Source: [Clostridium] aerotolerans DSM 5434 (GTDB taxonomy: Bacteria > Bacillota > Clostridia > Lachnospirales > Lachnospiraceae). From it: DNA of 64,000 nt. Position 1 is the stretch's first letter. The number at the start of each line of letters is the position of its first letter. The DNA is taken from assembly GCF_000687555.1 (NCBI RefSeq), contig NZ_JHWJ01000011.1:114562-178561 (forward strand). The letters are read 5' to 3'. The notes under the pieces were generated by a model. It ran no database searches. It saw only the letters and a program-made list of their open reading frames with translations, and was not told the DNA's origin. Shown here in pieces: positions 50,453 through 60,819 of this stretch. The translations under genes were made by a program, and so were the position numbers.

Positions 50453-50669
50453 CGCATCTTATTTTGACTATCTGCTTTTTCAATATATCGTTCATCAGAT
50501 ACTAACAAAATATCAAAAGCCTAATTTTCTTCAACCAATAGCTTGTGAATTCTTCATGATTCGTTTTGCATTTAATTTAAAGTTAGCTAATACTAAGTGA
50601 AATTTGTCACATCTTACGTATATTATTATTCTATACAAGATGCCTACCTATTTCATTGCATGTATTATA

Positions 50670-51311
50670 CTATTCTACAATCTGATAATTCTCAGCTTCC
50701 ACTAAACTTTTTTTATAATTATTAAAATATGAATTAAAATCATTTAAAAATTCTGTTGTTCCTCTTTTTAATGTAGTCTTACTTTCATATTGGTCTTGTA
50801 AGCTCTCAACATACTTTTGAATGGGTAAATTTTTCTGATATACTGTAAACTCATAATCCCAATAATCTTGTTCTGAATCAAATGATTTCATAACTGCATA
50901 AGCATCTTCTTTATTATCTGCAGTGTTTATTGTTTCTTTCAGCTGGTTAAGATAATCCAACACCTCATCATCGGTTACGACATAACCATTGCGTATTGCC
51001 ATTTCATATAATGCTTCTCTTTCTTTAACATAGTTGATCGCCTGTATTTTTGCCTCCTCATTATTCATACCTGACAGGATATAAAAGTCAGTTGCCTGTT
51101 TTACCTCTTCATTCGTTATTGTCGCTGTATTTCCTTTTGCAAATAGATCGGATGATGTATTATCTTTATTTATAGCATACTCTTTTAACACCTTTCCCCA
51201 ATCAGACATAAAAGAGCCTAATCCATTTTCAGCAAAAACAGGAAGTGCAAAAATTATTAATAGAGAAACAATGACAAAACCACTTAGTATAAATTTTATT
51301 TTTTTTCCCAT
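50670..51311 (-). CDS. Secreted SurA-N-like protein
   Basis: A signal peptide or N-terminal anchor (LSGFVIVSLLIIFALPVFA, residues 9-27) is followed by a helical domain resembling the N-terminal chaperone part of SurA/PrsA-type foldases (TITNEEVKQATDFYILSGMN, IQAINYVKEREALYEMAIRN, YVVTDDEVLDYLNQLK). No peptidyl-prolyl isomerase domain is present. It may act as an extracytoplasmic chaperone or simply keep the fold. It follows 13 bp after the secreted protein at 51325, so the two are co-expressed. Confidence 0.75.
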   Translation of the reverse strand: MGKKIKFILSGFVIVSLLIIFALPVFAENGLGSFMSDWGKVLKEYAINKDNTSSDLFAKGNTATITNEEVKQATDFYILSGMNNEEAKIQAINYVKEREALYEMAIRNGYVVTDDEVLDYLNQLKETINTADNKEDAYAVMKSFDSEQDYWDYEFTVYQKNLPIQKYVESLQDQYESKTTLKRGTTEFLNDFNSYFNNYKKSLVEAENYQIVE

Positions 51312-51324
51312 GATTATTACTCCT

Positions 51325-51843
51325 TTACTTAGTTTTCAAATTTAAATCGACAGAACCAGCTGAGGTTGCTGGAATTGCACCATCACACGATACTAAAAAT
51401 GCTAATTTACCCGTTACATTTGTTGTTGCCGAATAAGTTACTGAATCAGTATTTTCTTTACCAAAACCAGAATCCCATTTTGACGAATCAAATATAATTG
51501 AAATTTCACTCCACTTCTTAAATGCTTTATCATTTGAATGCTTAACATTCCCCACCGTCACATATGGAGTAGATGTAGCCGCAGCCGTTTTATAAACTGC
51601 CATTGATACACGGCTTGTAAATTTATTATTAGAGCCACTAGGAACATAATATTCGATATAATCTACTTTTGCAGTAATTGTGGACCAACCACCTTCTGGT
51701 ACTGCAAAAAGCTGCTTTTTAGTTGTTGTATTGCTAATATTGTTATTCTCGTAAGCATATGCCGTTGGTGACAGAGCCGCAGTCGCTCCCAGAGCCATAA
51801 TGGTCGTCAAACATAGAGCTATTATTTTATTTACTTTGTACAT
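51325..51843 (-). CDS. Secreted protein of unknown function
   Basis: A signal peptide (residues 1-30, IALCLTTIMALGATAALSP then TAYA|Y) precedes a beta-rich domain (GGWSTITAKVDYIEYYVPSG, RVSMAVYKT, KWSEISIIFDS, SVTYSATTNVTGKLAFLVSC). It is the first gene of a two-gene transcript with the SurA-N-like protein, which may help its folding (inference from pairing). GGAGG precedes the ATG. No family recognised. Confidence 0.75.
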   Translation of the reverse strand: MYKVNKIIALCLTTIMALGATAALSPTAYAYENNNISNTTTKKQLFAVPEGGWSTITAKVDYIEYYVPSGSNNKFTSRVSMAVYKTAAATSTPYVTVGNVKHSNDKAFKKWSEISIIFDSSKWDSGFGKENTDSVTYSATTNVTGKLAFLVSCDGAIPATSAGSVDLNLKTK

Positions 51844-52068
51844 AATGATTCCTCCTTTTCATTATATGAAATATGTATGGCTACGATATTACAATATTCA
51901 ATGGAATCACCTCTTTTTATATAAATTTCCATTAAGAAATCTTTAAAACCAATTACATCACGTATTGTCTATTTAAATTACTCTAACACATTTTTACATA
52001 ATATACGCATCTAGTAATTATTCCGGTTAATCATGTAATTATCAAATTTATAAGTGAATAAATAATAA

Positions 52069-52098
52069 TGAGCATAATATTTGTAAATATCATGCTCA
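52069..52098 (-). terminator. Terminator of the DUF4256 gene
   Basis: TGAGCAT-a-ATATTT / AAATAT-c-ATGCTCA stem with a 2-nt loop, nine bases from the stop at 52107; the T-run is weak (TTATTATTT). Confidence 0.6.
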
Positions 52099-52106
52099 CT
52101 TATTAA

Positions 52107-52658
52107 TCAAATCAGTAGAGACCCACGAAAGCCTCTTACACCATAGTAGGAGTCTGCCCCATTATGGTATAAAAAAACAGTATCGTAACGGCGATCACAA
52201 AAAACAGCTCCACCCAGTTTCCTTATATGATCTGGTGTTTTCACCCAGCTGCTGGTTTTCGTATCAAAAGTGCCAAGCTTTTGAAGCTCCCGATATTCCG
52301 TCTCAGTTAGAATCTCTATTCCCATTTCATGAGCCAGATCAATGGCGCTGGTTTTTGGTTTATGTTCTTTCCTTGATTCCAATGCCTCACGGTCGTAACA
52401 AATACTTCTGCGCCCTTTCGGACTTTCTAAGGAGCAGTCGAAAAATGCGTATTCACCTGTAATATCATTATAACCGACAACATCTGGCTCACCTCCGGTT
52501 AACTCCATCTCGTTTAGTGACCATAGTTTTTCTGGATTCGCTTCCAGTTTTTTCTGTACCAGCTCCCATTTAATTTCTTGATGAAAATCTTTATTTTTTT
52601 CAAATCGGGTTTTTAATGTTTTAAGCAGTTCTTCACGCTGTTGAGGCGATAACTCCAT
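52107..52658 (-). CDS. DUF4256 protein
   Basis: About 183 residues matching DUF4256 over the whole length: KTRFEKNKDFHQEIKWELVQ, ELTGGEPDVVGYNDITGEYA, DCSLESPKGRRSICYDREAL and the end YYGVRGFRGSLLI. Function unknown. The start is taken as ATG 52658 because GGAGG stands nine bases upstream and family members begin here; a longer frame from a TTG at 52736 lacks a ribosome binding site. Confidence 0.88.
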   Translation of the reverse strand: MELSPQQREELLKTLKTRFEKNKDFHQEIKWELVQKKLEANPEKLWSLNEMELTGGEPDVVGYNDITGEYAFFDCSLESPKGRRSICYDREALESRKEHKPKTSAIDLAHEMGIEILTETEYRELQKLGTFDTKTSSWVKTPDHIRKLGGAVFCDRRYDTVFLYHNGADSYYGVRGFRGSLLI

Positions 52659-53021
52659 AATAGCTTCCTCCATAGGAATGATGAAAGAAAGCTGCAAGCG
52701 CAATTCTTCCACATTTACTTGTTGCCATTGCTTCAACCGAAGCTTTGATGTTCCTTATATATAGCCTCAGCAATTTATCATATAGTTTGTACCGTTAACC
52801 ATGATTTAATCATATGACACTATTTTATAACCCCAGAAACCACTGAAAAGATACGGATAGATTGCAGAGTGCTGCGAGATACCACCTCACATTTATAAAA
52901 ACAAAAAAACAGCCCTCTGATTCGATTTATAAAATATAAACCATCAGAAAGGCTGCCTTTTTTATTTTATCGGAAACTCTTAATAGTCACTTCAAGAAAA
53001 TCATCCCTTATCAGCTGCCGC
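52659..53021. other. Gap between DUF4256 and the redox cluster
   Basis: Contains the promoter region of DUF4256 and the bidirectional terminator at 52903-52963; no gene seen. Confidence 0.6.
52903..52963. terminator. Bidirectional terminator after the redox cluster
   Basis: CAGCC...CTGAT / ATCAG...GGCTG stem with an AT-rich loop; T6 on the plus strand and T7 on the minus strand. Confidence 0.72.
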
Positions 53022-53660
53022 TCAGTCTGCTGACCCAACCGTAAATCGTTCTCCCCTATGCTTTGGCTGTTCTATTTCATCTACTACCGCAATGGCATAA
53101 TCTGCATAGCTTATATAGCTGTCTCCCTTGGAATTAGCCAGAAGATTGTCTTTTCCAGCTACATATTTTCCAGTTCTTGCTCCCTGAAAATCAAAGAATG
53201 CAGATGGGCTGATATAGGTCCAATCCAGTCCATTGGTATTTTGTAAATCCAATAAATTGCTTAACATATTTTTCGCCGTAGGAACGTATGCTTCCGGGAA
53301 ATCAGGAGTCTCGATAAGGCGAAGGGTCTTATCCTCATCTACAAACAGACTTCCTGCTCCGCCCACTACGATCAATCTGGTATCTCCTGCATTCTCAAGT
53401 ATGCTGATAAGCTTTTTCCCAGCTGTGATATGAAGGTTCTCTTCTCCAGGCGCTGCATTAAATGCATTCACAACAACATCAAAGCCCTCTAAATCACCTT
53501 TCTCTAAATCAAAAACATCTTTTTCCAGAACATGTATCGTAGTATCTTTCACTTTTGAAGCATTTCTTACAATTGCGGTCACGTCATGACCTCGATCTAA
53601 CGCTTCTTTTGTAATAAGGTTTCCTGCTTTACCTGTAGCACCAATGATTCCTATTTTCAT
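53022..53660 (-). CDS. NAD(P)H-binding oxidoreductase (YwnB-like)
   Basis: A 212-residue atypical short-chain dehydrogenase: Rossmann motif IGIIGATGKAGNLITKEAL at the N-terminus, VVNAFNA, LIVVGGAGSLFV and the late WTYISPSAFFDF. B. subtilis YwnB is the named relative and there, as here, lies near an Rrf2 regulator (YwnA). Reaction unknown. Twelve bp after the DsbA-family gene; AGGAGG upstream of the ATG. Confidence 0.88.
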   Translation of the reverse strand: MKIGIIGATGKAGNLITKEALDRGHDVTAIVRNASKVKDTTIHVLEKDVFDLEKGDLEGFDVVVNAFNAAPGEENLHITAGKKLISILENAGDTRLIVVGGAGSLFVDEDKTLRLIETPDFPEAYVPTAKNMLSNLLDLQNTNGLDWTYISPSAFFDFQGARTGKYVAGKDNLLANSKGDSYISYADYAIAVVDEIEQPKHRGERFTVGSAD

Positions 53661-53672
53661 AATAATTACCTC

Positions 53673-54287
53673 CTAAGATTTTATTTTCTTTAATTCACTC
53701 TCTATTACCTGTTCAAAAACTTCTTTACTGGCAGCACCTTCTATCCGCTCTTCCCCTATCAAAAATGTAGGAATGCTTGTGATCTCGGCTTCTTCATAAG
53801 CATGTTTCAATGCCTGCTGATGGGCCTTTCGGTACTTTCCTGATACCAAAGCTTCCTTAAACTCTACCTCATCAAGTCCTGCTTCTGCTGCAAGCTTTGC
53901 CAAAACCTCTATCTCACCAATATTTTTATCTTCCTGGTAAAAGGCATTAAATACCCGTTTATTGTAAGCTGCTCCCTTTCCCATGTCCCTGGCATATAGA
54001 AATCCCTGATGTGCCAGGTCTGTATAAGGGTGAGGGGAAACATTGGGAAGCTTCATATCAATGTTCCAGGCCTTTGCTCTGGGGGTTATGGCATTGTCCC
54101 ATAGTTGTAATTTATCTGGATCATTTGCCGGGTCCAGCTGCTCAGTAGGTCTTGGGCGCAGTTCGTAAGGCATCCATTCCACATCAACTTCTTTTCCTTC
54201 CATCGCTTTTTCAAATTGATCTTTCCCTAAATAGCAAAAGGGACAGACGTAATCTGAGTACACCTTTACTTTCAACTTCATATCCAT
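53673..54287 (-). CDS. DsbA-family oxidoreductase (FrnE-like)
   Basis: A cytoplasmic thioredoxin-fold protein with helical insert. The active-site motif C-P-F-C is at residues 15-18 (VYSDYVCPFCYLGKD), and the cis-Pro region is ITSIPTFLIGEERIEGA. The FrnE/DsbA-like class participates in disulfide exchange or stress resistance. AGGAGATGA precedes the ATG. With the operator at 54335-54361 right upstream, it is probably under the Rrf2 regulator together with the YwnB-like gene. Confidence 0.9.
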   Translation of the reverse strand: MDMKLKVKVYSDYVCPFCYLGKDQFEKAMEGKEVDVEWMPYELRPRPTEQLDPANDPDKLQLWDNAITPRAKAWNIDMKLPNVSPHPYTDLAHQGFLYARDMGKGAAYNKRVFNAFYQEDKNIGEIEVLAKLAAEAGLDEVEFKEALVSGKYRKAHQQALKHAYEEAEITSIPTFLIGEERIEGAASKEVFEQVIESELKKIKS

Positions 54288-54334
54288 TCATCTCCTATCT
54301 ATGATTAAATCAAGCAATTAATGTATCTGTCGTT

Positions 54335-54361
54335 TTGTTGTAACCGAAATTGTTACAACAA
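54335..54361. promoter_or_regulatory. Rrf2-type operator upstream of the DsbA gene
   Basis: TTGTTGTAAC-N7-GTTACAACAA, a perfect 10-bp inverted repeat. The core TGTAAC-N7-GTTACA is identical to the site at 54830-54848. Confidence 0.8.
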
Positions 54362-54384
54362 GGTTTTAAAAAAAATTGAACTTT

Positions 54385-54816
54385 TTACGATTCAATTTTC
54401 TTACTTAAATGATTCACAAGCTCTTCCATGGTCACTTCTTTCAAAACCTGCTCCATGGCTTCCTGGGCACTGATTAGTATCAGTTCTAAGACTCCCTGGA
54501 TATTTGATCCTACCGGGCAATCGGGGTTGGGATTCTCCTGAAACTGAAACAGTTCCCCTTCCTCTACGACCTCCACAGCTTTGTAAACATCAAGGAGGGT
54601 GATCGCATTTAGATTCTTGATCAGAGAGGCTCCTCCCGTTCCAGAGGTAACACTGACCATGCCTGCTTTTTTCAGCATTCCCATAATCCTTCGGATTACC
54701 ACCGGATTGGTATTCACGCTTCCAGCAATCCATTCAGAAGTGCATAACACATTCTTTTGAATGGAAATGAGAGACAAGATATGAACCGCTACTGTGAACC
54801 GGCTACTGATTTTCAT
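54385..54816 (-). CDS. Rrf2-family transcriptional regulator (YwnA-like)
   Basis: A 143-residue winged-helix regulator: MKISSRFTVAVHILSLI, recognition region NTNPVVIRRIMGMLKKAGMV, wing TSGTGGASLIKNL. It keeps one Cys in NPNPDCPVG where Fe-S sensors of the family have three, so an Fe-S cluster is unlikely and thiol sensing is possible. The start is ATG 54816 with GAGGTG upstream. Two matching operators flank the gene, implying autoregulation and control of the DsbA and NAD(P)H-binding genes. Confidence 0.9.
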   Translation of the reverse strand: MKISSRFTVAVHILSLISIQKNVLCTSEWIAGSVNTNPVVIRRIMGMLKKAGMVSVTSGTGGASLIKNLNAITLLDVYKAVEVVEEGELFQFQENPNPDCPVGSNIQGVLELILISAQEAMEQVLKEVTMEELVNHLSKKIES

Positions 54817-54829
54817 TTGCATCACCTCA

Positions 54830-54848
54830 TGTAACCATTATAGTTACA
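54830..54848. promoter_or_regulatory. Rrf2-type operator at its own promoter
   Basis: TGTAAC-N7-GTTACA, the same core and spacing as the site at 54335-54361, 14 bp upstream of the start codon; a repressor here would block initiation. Confidence 0.78.
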
Positions 54849-54897
54849 ACAGCTTTTTTTGTCAAGTATCAGATTTTAAATTTTCTTTTTTAATTTT

Positions 54898-55662
54898 TTA
54901 TTTTCTTAGAGCCTCCAGCCGTTTTCCGCTTTCATAAGCCCTATGTAAATATTCTCTGGCGGTTAAATGTTCGTAATCCCAGTACATGGCCTCAATGGCT
55001 GTGGGGCCTGTATACCCGGTTTTTTCAATATTTTTCATGGCAACAGCCCAGTCAATGGAGCCATCAAAGGGTATCCCATGCATGCCATAGCTTCCATTAT
55101 CGTCATGTAAATGAAGAGCCTTTAACCGCGGCCCATACATGGATAACAAATCCTTGTCCGGATAGTAATGGTAGTGATGGCCGCAGTCATAGCAAAATCC
55201 AATGCGGGGAGAATCCACTTGTTCCAGCATATAGGATAGATTAGAAAGATTCCATAAATTCTCAAGCGCCACATTGACCTCCAGCCTTTCTGCCTTCTCA
55301 GCCATTCTCTTAATCCGATCCAGTCCCAGCTGATTATAAGGTTTATTCTCATTGGGCAGATGCACCACCATGGTGGGAATCTTAAATTCTGCACAATCTG
55401 AAATGCATTTTAAATAACAGTCAGTCAACGCTTCCCCGTCCAGATTATCCAGCCAGATATGATCCTGGTTTTGCATTGGAGCATGAATGTTCTCTATAAA
55501 AAGACCGGCTTCCCGCGCCATTTCTGGTGCGTCAAGGTAATGATTTCGGCCAAATCCTTCACTCCACCATAAAAGAACCCCGTCAAAACCAGCCTCCTTG
55601 ATGAGCCGATACCGTTCTTTGATCGGTAATTCATAGCCAAACCAGTCATAAATCGTAAACAT
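54898..55662 (-). CDS. Sugar phosphate isomerase/epimerase (xylose-isomerase-like TIM barrel)
   Basis: A 254-residue AP-endonuclease-2 fold. Likely metal-binding residues are seen as Glu in NVALENLWNLSNL, Asp/His in GFCYDCGHHYHYYP, His in LKALHLHDDNGSYGMHGIPF, and Glu in GPTAIEAMYWDYEH. Members isomerise or epimerise sugars or inositol derivatives; substrate open. The start is ATG 55662 with GGGAGG upstream. Eighteen bp or so separate it from the aldehyde dehydrogenase gene, so a shared transcript is likely. Confidence 0.85.
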   Translation of the reverse strand: MFTIYDWFGYELPIKERYRLIKEAGFDGVLLWWSEGFGRNHYLDAPEMAREAGLFIENIHAPMQNQDHIWLDNLDGEALTDCYLKCISDCAEFKIPTMVVHLPNENKPYNQLGLDRIKRMAEKAERLEVNVALENLWNLSNLSYMLEQVDSPRIGFCYDCGHHYHYYPDKDLLSMYGPRLKALHLHDDNGSYGMHGIPFDGSIDWAVAMKNIEKTGYTGPTAIEAMYWDYEHLTAREYLHRAYESGKRLEALRK

Positions 55663-55698
55663 AAACGTTACCTCCCGCATTTGTAATTGTTTTTCCTG

Positions 55699-57090
55699 CT
55701 ACTTTAATATCCTTTTAATCAGATTCAGCCTATTCCTATACGGCGGAAAGGTAAGACCTGTCTCCAGCAGGGTGCTTTTCTTCATGATACTTTTCTTATG
55801 GGTAAATAAATCAAAGCTGTATTTTCCGTGATAAGCTCCCATTCCCGAATTTCCTACTCCCCCAAACGGAAGATGATGGTTCGCCACATGGGAAATGGTA
55901 TCATTGACGCAACCTCCGCCAAAGGAAACCTGGGCAAATACCTTCCGTTCCACCCGTTTATTTCTGGTAAAGAGATAAAGGGCCAATGGTTTTTGGTGCT
56001 GCTGTATCATACGAATTGCCTTATCCAGAGACTTGTAGGTCATAATGGGAAGAATCGGCCCGAAAAGCTCCTCCTTCATCACAGCGTTATCCCAGGAAAC
56101 CGCCTCTGTCAGCGTTGGCTCGATAAACAGCTTCTCCTTCTTATAATGTCCCCCATGAAGAATATGGACCCTGTCCTTATTAAGAATGGAGACAAGACGG
56201 TCAAACTGTTTTTCATTTACGATTCTGCCAAAATCTTTGGATCTCAAAGGCGATCTGCCAAAGAAGTTCAAGAGGACAGCTTTCATCTTCTGAACCAGCT
56301 CATCCCTTACACCTTCCTCTACCAAAACGTAATCCGGCGCAATGCAGGTCTGTCCCGCGTTTAAGAATTTCCCCCAGATGATTCGTTTCGCAGCCAGGTC
56401 TAAATTGGCGGTGGAATCCACAATGACAGGACTTTTCCCTCCAAGCTCCAATGTGACTGGTACCAGATTTTTAGCTGCCGCTTCCATGACAATTTTCCCC
56501 ACTCCTGGGCTTCCGGTAAAAAAGATATAATCCATGGGCGCATGAATGAGTAGTGAGGTCTCCTCGACTCCTCCCTGGACCACACGAATGTATGACTTAT
56601 GAAATGTCTCACCAATAAGCTTTTCTATGACGGAAGACAGGTGAGGGGTATGCTCCGATGGCTTTAAAATAACGCAGTTTCCCCCTGCTATGGCACCGAT
56701 TAACGGTTCAATCAGGAGCTGAAACGGATAGTTAAATGGTCCAATAATTAGTACGGTTCCATATGGCTCATTTAAAATATAGCTTTTGGAAGGCTGAAGA
56801 TGGAGGGGCGTTTTTACGGCTTCAGGCCTGGCCCATTTACCAAGGTTCTTCATCATGTAGCCGATGCTGTGGTAAATAAATCCGATTTCCGTTACATAGG
56901 CTTCAAACTCCCCTTTTCCCAAATCCTGATATAACGCCTCTTTAATGGCATCCTCATACCGGTGAAGGGCTGCTCTCAGCTTTACCAGCTGATTGATTCG
57001 GAAGGAAATGCTATGGGTATGCCCCTTATGATAGAACTCTTTTTGCATGCGCAAGAGCTCCTTTAAACTTTTTGAATCAAATGTTTCCAT
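55699..57090 (-). CDS. Aldehyde dehydrogenase (class 3 type)
   Basis: A 463-residue NAD(P)-dependent aldehyde dehydrogenase. Visible are the cofactor loop IGPFNYPFQLLIEPLIGAIA, FFTGSPGVGKIVMEAAAKN, catalytic Glu in VTLELGGKSPVIV, catalytic Cys in KFLNAGQTCIAPDYVLVEE, and the C-terminal LPFGGVGNSGMGAYHGKYSF. The shorter length and sequence fit the fatty/coniferyl aldehyde (YwdH-like) class. A hydrophobic tail is not obvious. RBS AAGGAG. Substrate unknown. Confidence 0.92.
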   Translation of the reverse strand: METFDSKSLKELLRMQKEFYHKGHTHSISFRINQLVKLRAALHRYEDAIKEALYQDLGKGEFEAYVTEIGFIYHSIGYMMKNLGKWARPEAVKTPLHLQPSKSYILNEPYGTVLIIGPFNYPFQLLIEPLIGAIAGGNCVILKPSEHTPHLSSVIEKLIGETFHKSYIRVVQGGVEETSLLIHAPMDYIFFTGSPGVGKIVMEAAAKNLVPVTLELGGKSPVIVDSTANLDLAAKRIIWGKFLNAGQTCIAPDYVLVEEGVRDELVQKMKAVLLNFFGRSPLRSKDFGRIVNEKQFDRLVSILNKDRVHILHGGHYKKEKLFIEPTLTEAVSWDNAVMKEELFGPILPIMTYKSLDKAIRMIQQHQKPLALYLFTRNKRVERKVFAQVSFGGGCVNDTISHVANHHLPFGGVGNSGMGAYHGKYSFDLFTHKKSIMKKSTLLETGLTFPPYRNRLNLIKRILK

Positions 57091-57289
57091 ATTCGTTCTC
57101 CTTTTTCACAGTAATCGCTTTATAAGCCAGTATCAGTCAAAAACTGAAAAATATGTATTCGATTGCAGTGTAACGCTCATGCTGTCATGACTCTTTATTG
57201 CTTTTATCCTATCCGTTAACCTGTCCCATGTCAATAGCGAACTTTCTCCCTGATTCGACGTACCATCGCATTCATGAAATTGCATAAAT

Positions 57290-57327
57290 AAAGGCCAGAG
57301 AAACGTTCTTTTGCTTCCCTGGCCTTT
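57290..57327 (-). terminator. Terminator of the beta-glucoside operon
   Basis: AAAGGCCAG / CTGGCCTTT plus inner GAAA/TTCC pairs; the minus strand continues ATTTATG. It directly follows the EIIA stop. Confidence 0.75.
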
Positions 57328-57341
57328 ATAATTATATTCTC

Positions 57342-57830
57342 TTATGAAATCTGAATCAGCTTGTCTGCCTTGGTCATTTGACCTTCCCCTAATAGTTCAA
57401 TGGAGCTGTAATCATTGGAATTTAAAATTACCACCACTGCAGTTGTTGGGTATCCTGCTTTCTGAATCTCATCTATGGAAAATGTCATGATCTGCTGCCC
57501 GCAGGTAACCGTATCGCCAACCTTTACCTGCTGCTCAAATCCATTTCCCTCCATATTGACAGTGTCCAGCCCTACATGGATCATGAGCTGTACGCCAGCA
57601 TGATTCTCGATACAGATGGCATGCTTGGTGTCTGCGATCTGGACTACCTTTCCGTCAAAGGGAGCATATACAACACCATCCGCCGGTCTGATACCAACCC
57701 CTTTTCCCAGAATCCCTTCCGAAAATATGCCGTCTGCGATGTCCTTAAGAGAGATCACTTCCCCGTGAACAGGAGTGTAAACGGTTGTGGTATTGGAAAA
57801 TTTCTTTGTTAATTTATCAAATAATCCCAT
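57342..57830 (-). CDS. PTS EIIA, glucose type (Crr-like)
   Basis: A 162-residue soluble EIIA: N-terminal VYTPVHGEVISLKDIADGIF, the two conserved His at residues ~70 and 85 (TKHAICIENHAGVQLMIHVG), the second being the phospho-acceptor, and GDTVTCGQQIMTF. It supplies phosphate to the EIIBC encoded upstream, which lacks its own EIIA domain, and could also serve MurP at 2140-3573, which lacks one too. Last gene of the operon; AAGGAG upstream. Confidence 0.93.
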   Translation of the reverse strand: MGLFDKLTKKFSNTTTVYTPVHGEVISLKDIADGIFSEGILGKGVGIRPADGVVYAPFDGKVVQIADTKHAICIENHAGVQLMIHVGLDTVNMEGNGFEQQVKVGDTVTCGQQIMTFSIDEIQKAGYPTTAVVVILNSNDYSSIELLGEGQMTKADKLIQIS

Positions 57831-57861
57831 CTTATCTCCTTTGTCTTTTTATAAGGTAATA

Positions 57862-59310
<1,449 letters not shown>

Positions 59311-59324
59311 TTACCTCCATTCAT

Positions 59325-60707
59325 TTAGTAAATACTTTCGCCTTTGTACAGAAACAGTGTTACTACAAATGTTACTACAAAGCCAATTAAAAGGCTGATG
59401 CCCATATAGACAACATTTAAGGCATTGGGTCCTATGAACCCTGGAACGCCAAAGATTCCTGCACTTCCGGATAACGCATAGGCATATACCTTCATAAGCC
59501 CTGCAAATGCAGCTCCGCAGAAGTTTCCAATAATAACGGCATACAGTGGCTTCTTTAGTCTTAAGTTCACACCAAACATGGCTGGCTCTGTCACTCCGCC
59601 GATGATGGCTGTGATGGCACTTGAGGCTGCCGTTGATTTTGTCTTTTTATCTTTACATCTTATTGCTACTGCAGCTGCTGCTGCCCCCTGATTAATATTT
59701 GCAATGACAGCTGCTGCACAGACAATGGGCTCGTATCCAAAGGACGCAAAGGACTGCATCATATATGGGAACAACGCACCGTGCATGCCTGTAATTACTA
59801 ACAACGGATACACAGCTGCCAGCAATGCCACACCAAAGAAACCAGTGGTATTATATAAGAACATAATTCCCTTTGCTAAATAAACTCCTAAAAAGGAGCC
59901 TGCTGGTCCAATGAGACATAAGGTCAAAGGAAGCATAACTATAATCGTTCCAAGCGGCACTACAATCGCCTTTATGGAGTCTCTTGAAATCTTTCTGAAA
60001 AACTTCTCCACATAGGACATCACAAATACAGCCATGATCACCGGGAAAATGGTGCTTGTATAGGATGCAGCGTAAACCGGAAGACCAAAGATGGACATTC
60101 CTACCCCTTCTGCTACATTGGAAACCATTTTCGGGTGAATTAAAATTGCTCCAAGCAGCATACCTAGCCCCATATTGGCCTTAAACTTATTGGCTGCTGT
60201 TGCACCTAAAAAGACTGGAAGGAAATAAAATCCTGCGTCTGATGCAAAGGATAGAACTGCATGTGTTGGCATATCCGGGGTCAAAAATCCAAGAAGTTCC
60301 CCCAGTATGATAACCACCTTTAACATACCTGCGCCAATGAGGGCTGGTATTAGCGGCATTAAGCTTCCTGAAATGCCGTCTAAAACCGCACTTACACTAA
60401 ACTTTTTCTTATTATCATCTAAATTTTCCTCTACCGTTTTTTCAGCAGCCAGACCTGCCTTTGCACAGATCAGCTTATATGCATCGCCAACGGATTGTCC
60501 GATGATGATCTGTAATTGTTCGTTGGACCATTGAGCTCCTATGACTCCGTCTATTTTCTTAATCTCGTCTATATGGGCAATGCTGGTGTCCTTTAAATTA
60601 AATCTTAAACGTGTCATGCAATGACCAAAGTAACTGATATTATCTTTACCACCAATGAGCTCCAGTACCTTTTCTGAAAGCTCTTCATATCTTTCTTTTT
60701 TTGCCAT
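59325..60707 (-). CDS. PTS beta-glucoside EIIBC permease
   Basis: EIIB domain at the N-terminus with phosphocysteine Cys30 (ISYFGHCMTRLRFNL), then an EIIC membrane domain of about ten segments from residue ~105. It resembles BglF/BglP without the EIIA domain, which is encoded separately at 57342. The start is ATG 60707, with AGGGAG upstream; the longer frame begins inside the terminator stem. Expression is gated by the RAT/terminator immediately upstream. Confidence 0.93.
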   Translation of the reverse strand: MAKKERYEELSEKVLELIGGKDNISYFGHCMTRLRFNLKDTSIAHIDEIKKIDGVIGAQWSNEQLQIIIGQSVGDAYKLICAKAGLAAEKTVEENLDDNKKKFSVSAVLDGISGSLMPLIPALIGAGMLKVVIILGELLGFLTPDMPTHAVLSFASDAGFYFLPVFLGATAANKFKANMGLGMLLGAILIHPKMVSNVAEGVGMSIFGLPVYAASYTSTIFPVIMAVFVMSYVEKFFRKISRDSIKAIVVPLGTIIVMLPLTLCLIGPAGSFLGVYLAKGIMFLYNTTGFFGVALLAAVYPLLVITGMHGALFPYMMQSFASFGYEPIVCAAAVIANINQGAAAAAVAIRCKDKKTKSTAASSAITAIIGGVTEPAMFGVNLRLKKPLYAVIIGNFCGAAFAGLMKVYAYALSGSAGIFGVPGFIGPNALNVVYMGISLLIGFVVTFVVTLFLYKGESIY

Positions 60708-60748
60708 GGCTTTTCTCCCTCTCCTATTTGAAATGGTCTTATTGAAAT

Positions 60749-60819
60749 AAAAAAAACCGAAGAGACGCAATTGTTTTATTGCGTCAGCTCCGGTAATGCC
60801 TCCCTAAGAGTAACAATCC
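60749..60819 (-). promoter_or_regulatory. RAT antiterminator 2 with overlapping terminator
   Basis: Minus strand GGATTGTTACTCTTAGGGAG starts a LicT/BglG-type RAT site (60792-60819) that begins next to the licT stop codon. It overlaps the 5' arm of a terminator (CCGGAGCTGACGCAAT paired with ATTGCGTCTCTTCGG, then T8). Binding of LicT would keep transcription going into EIIBC. Confidence 0.88.
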
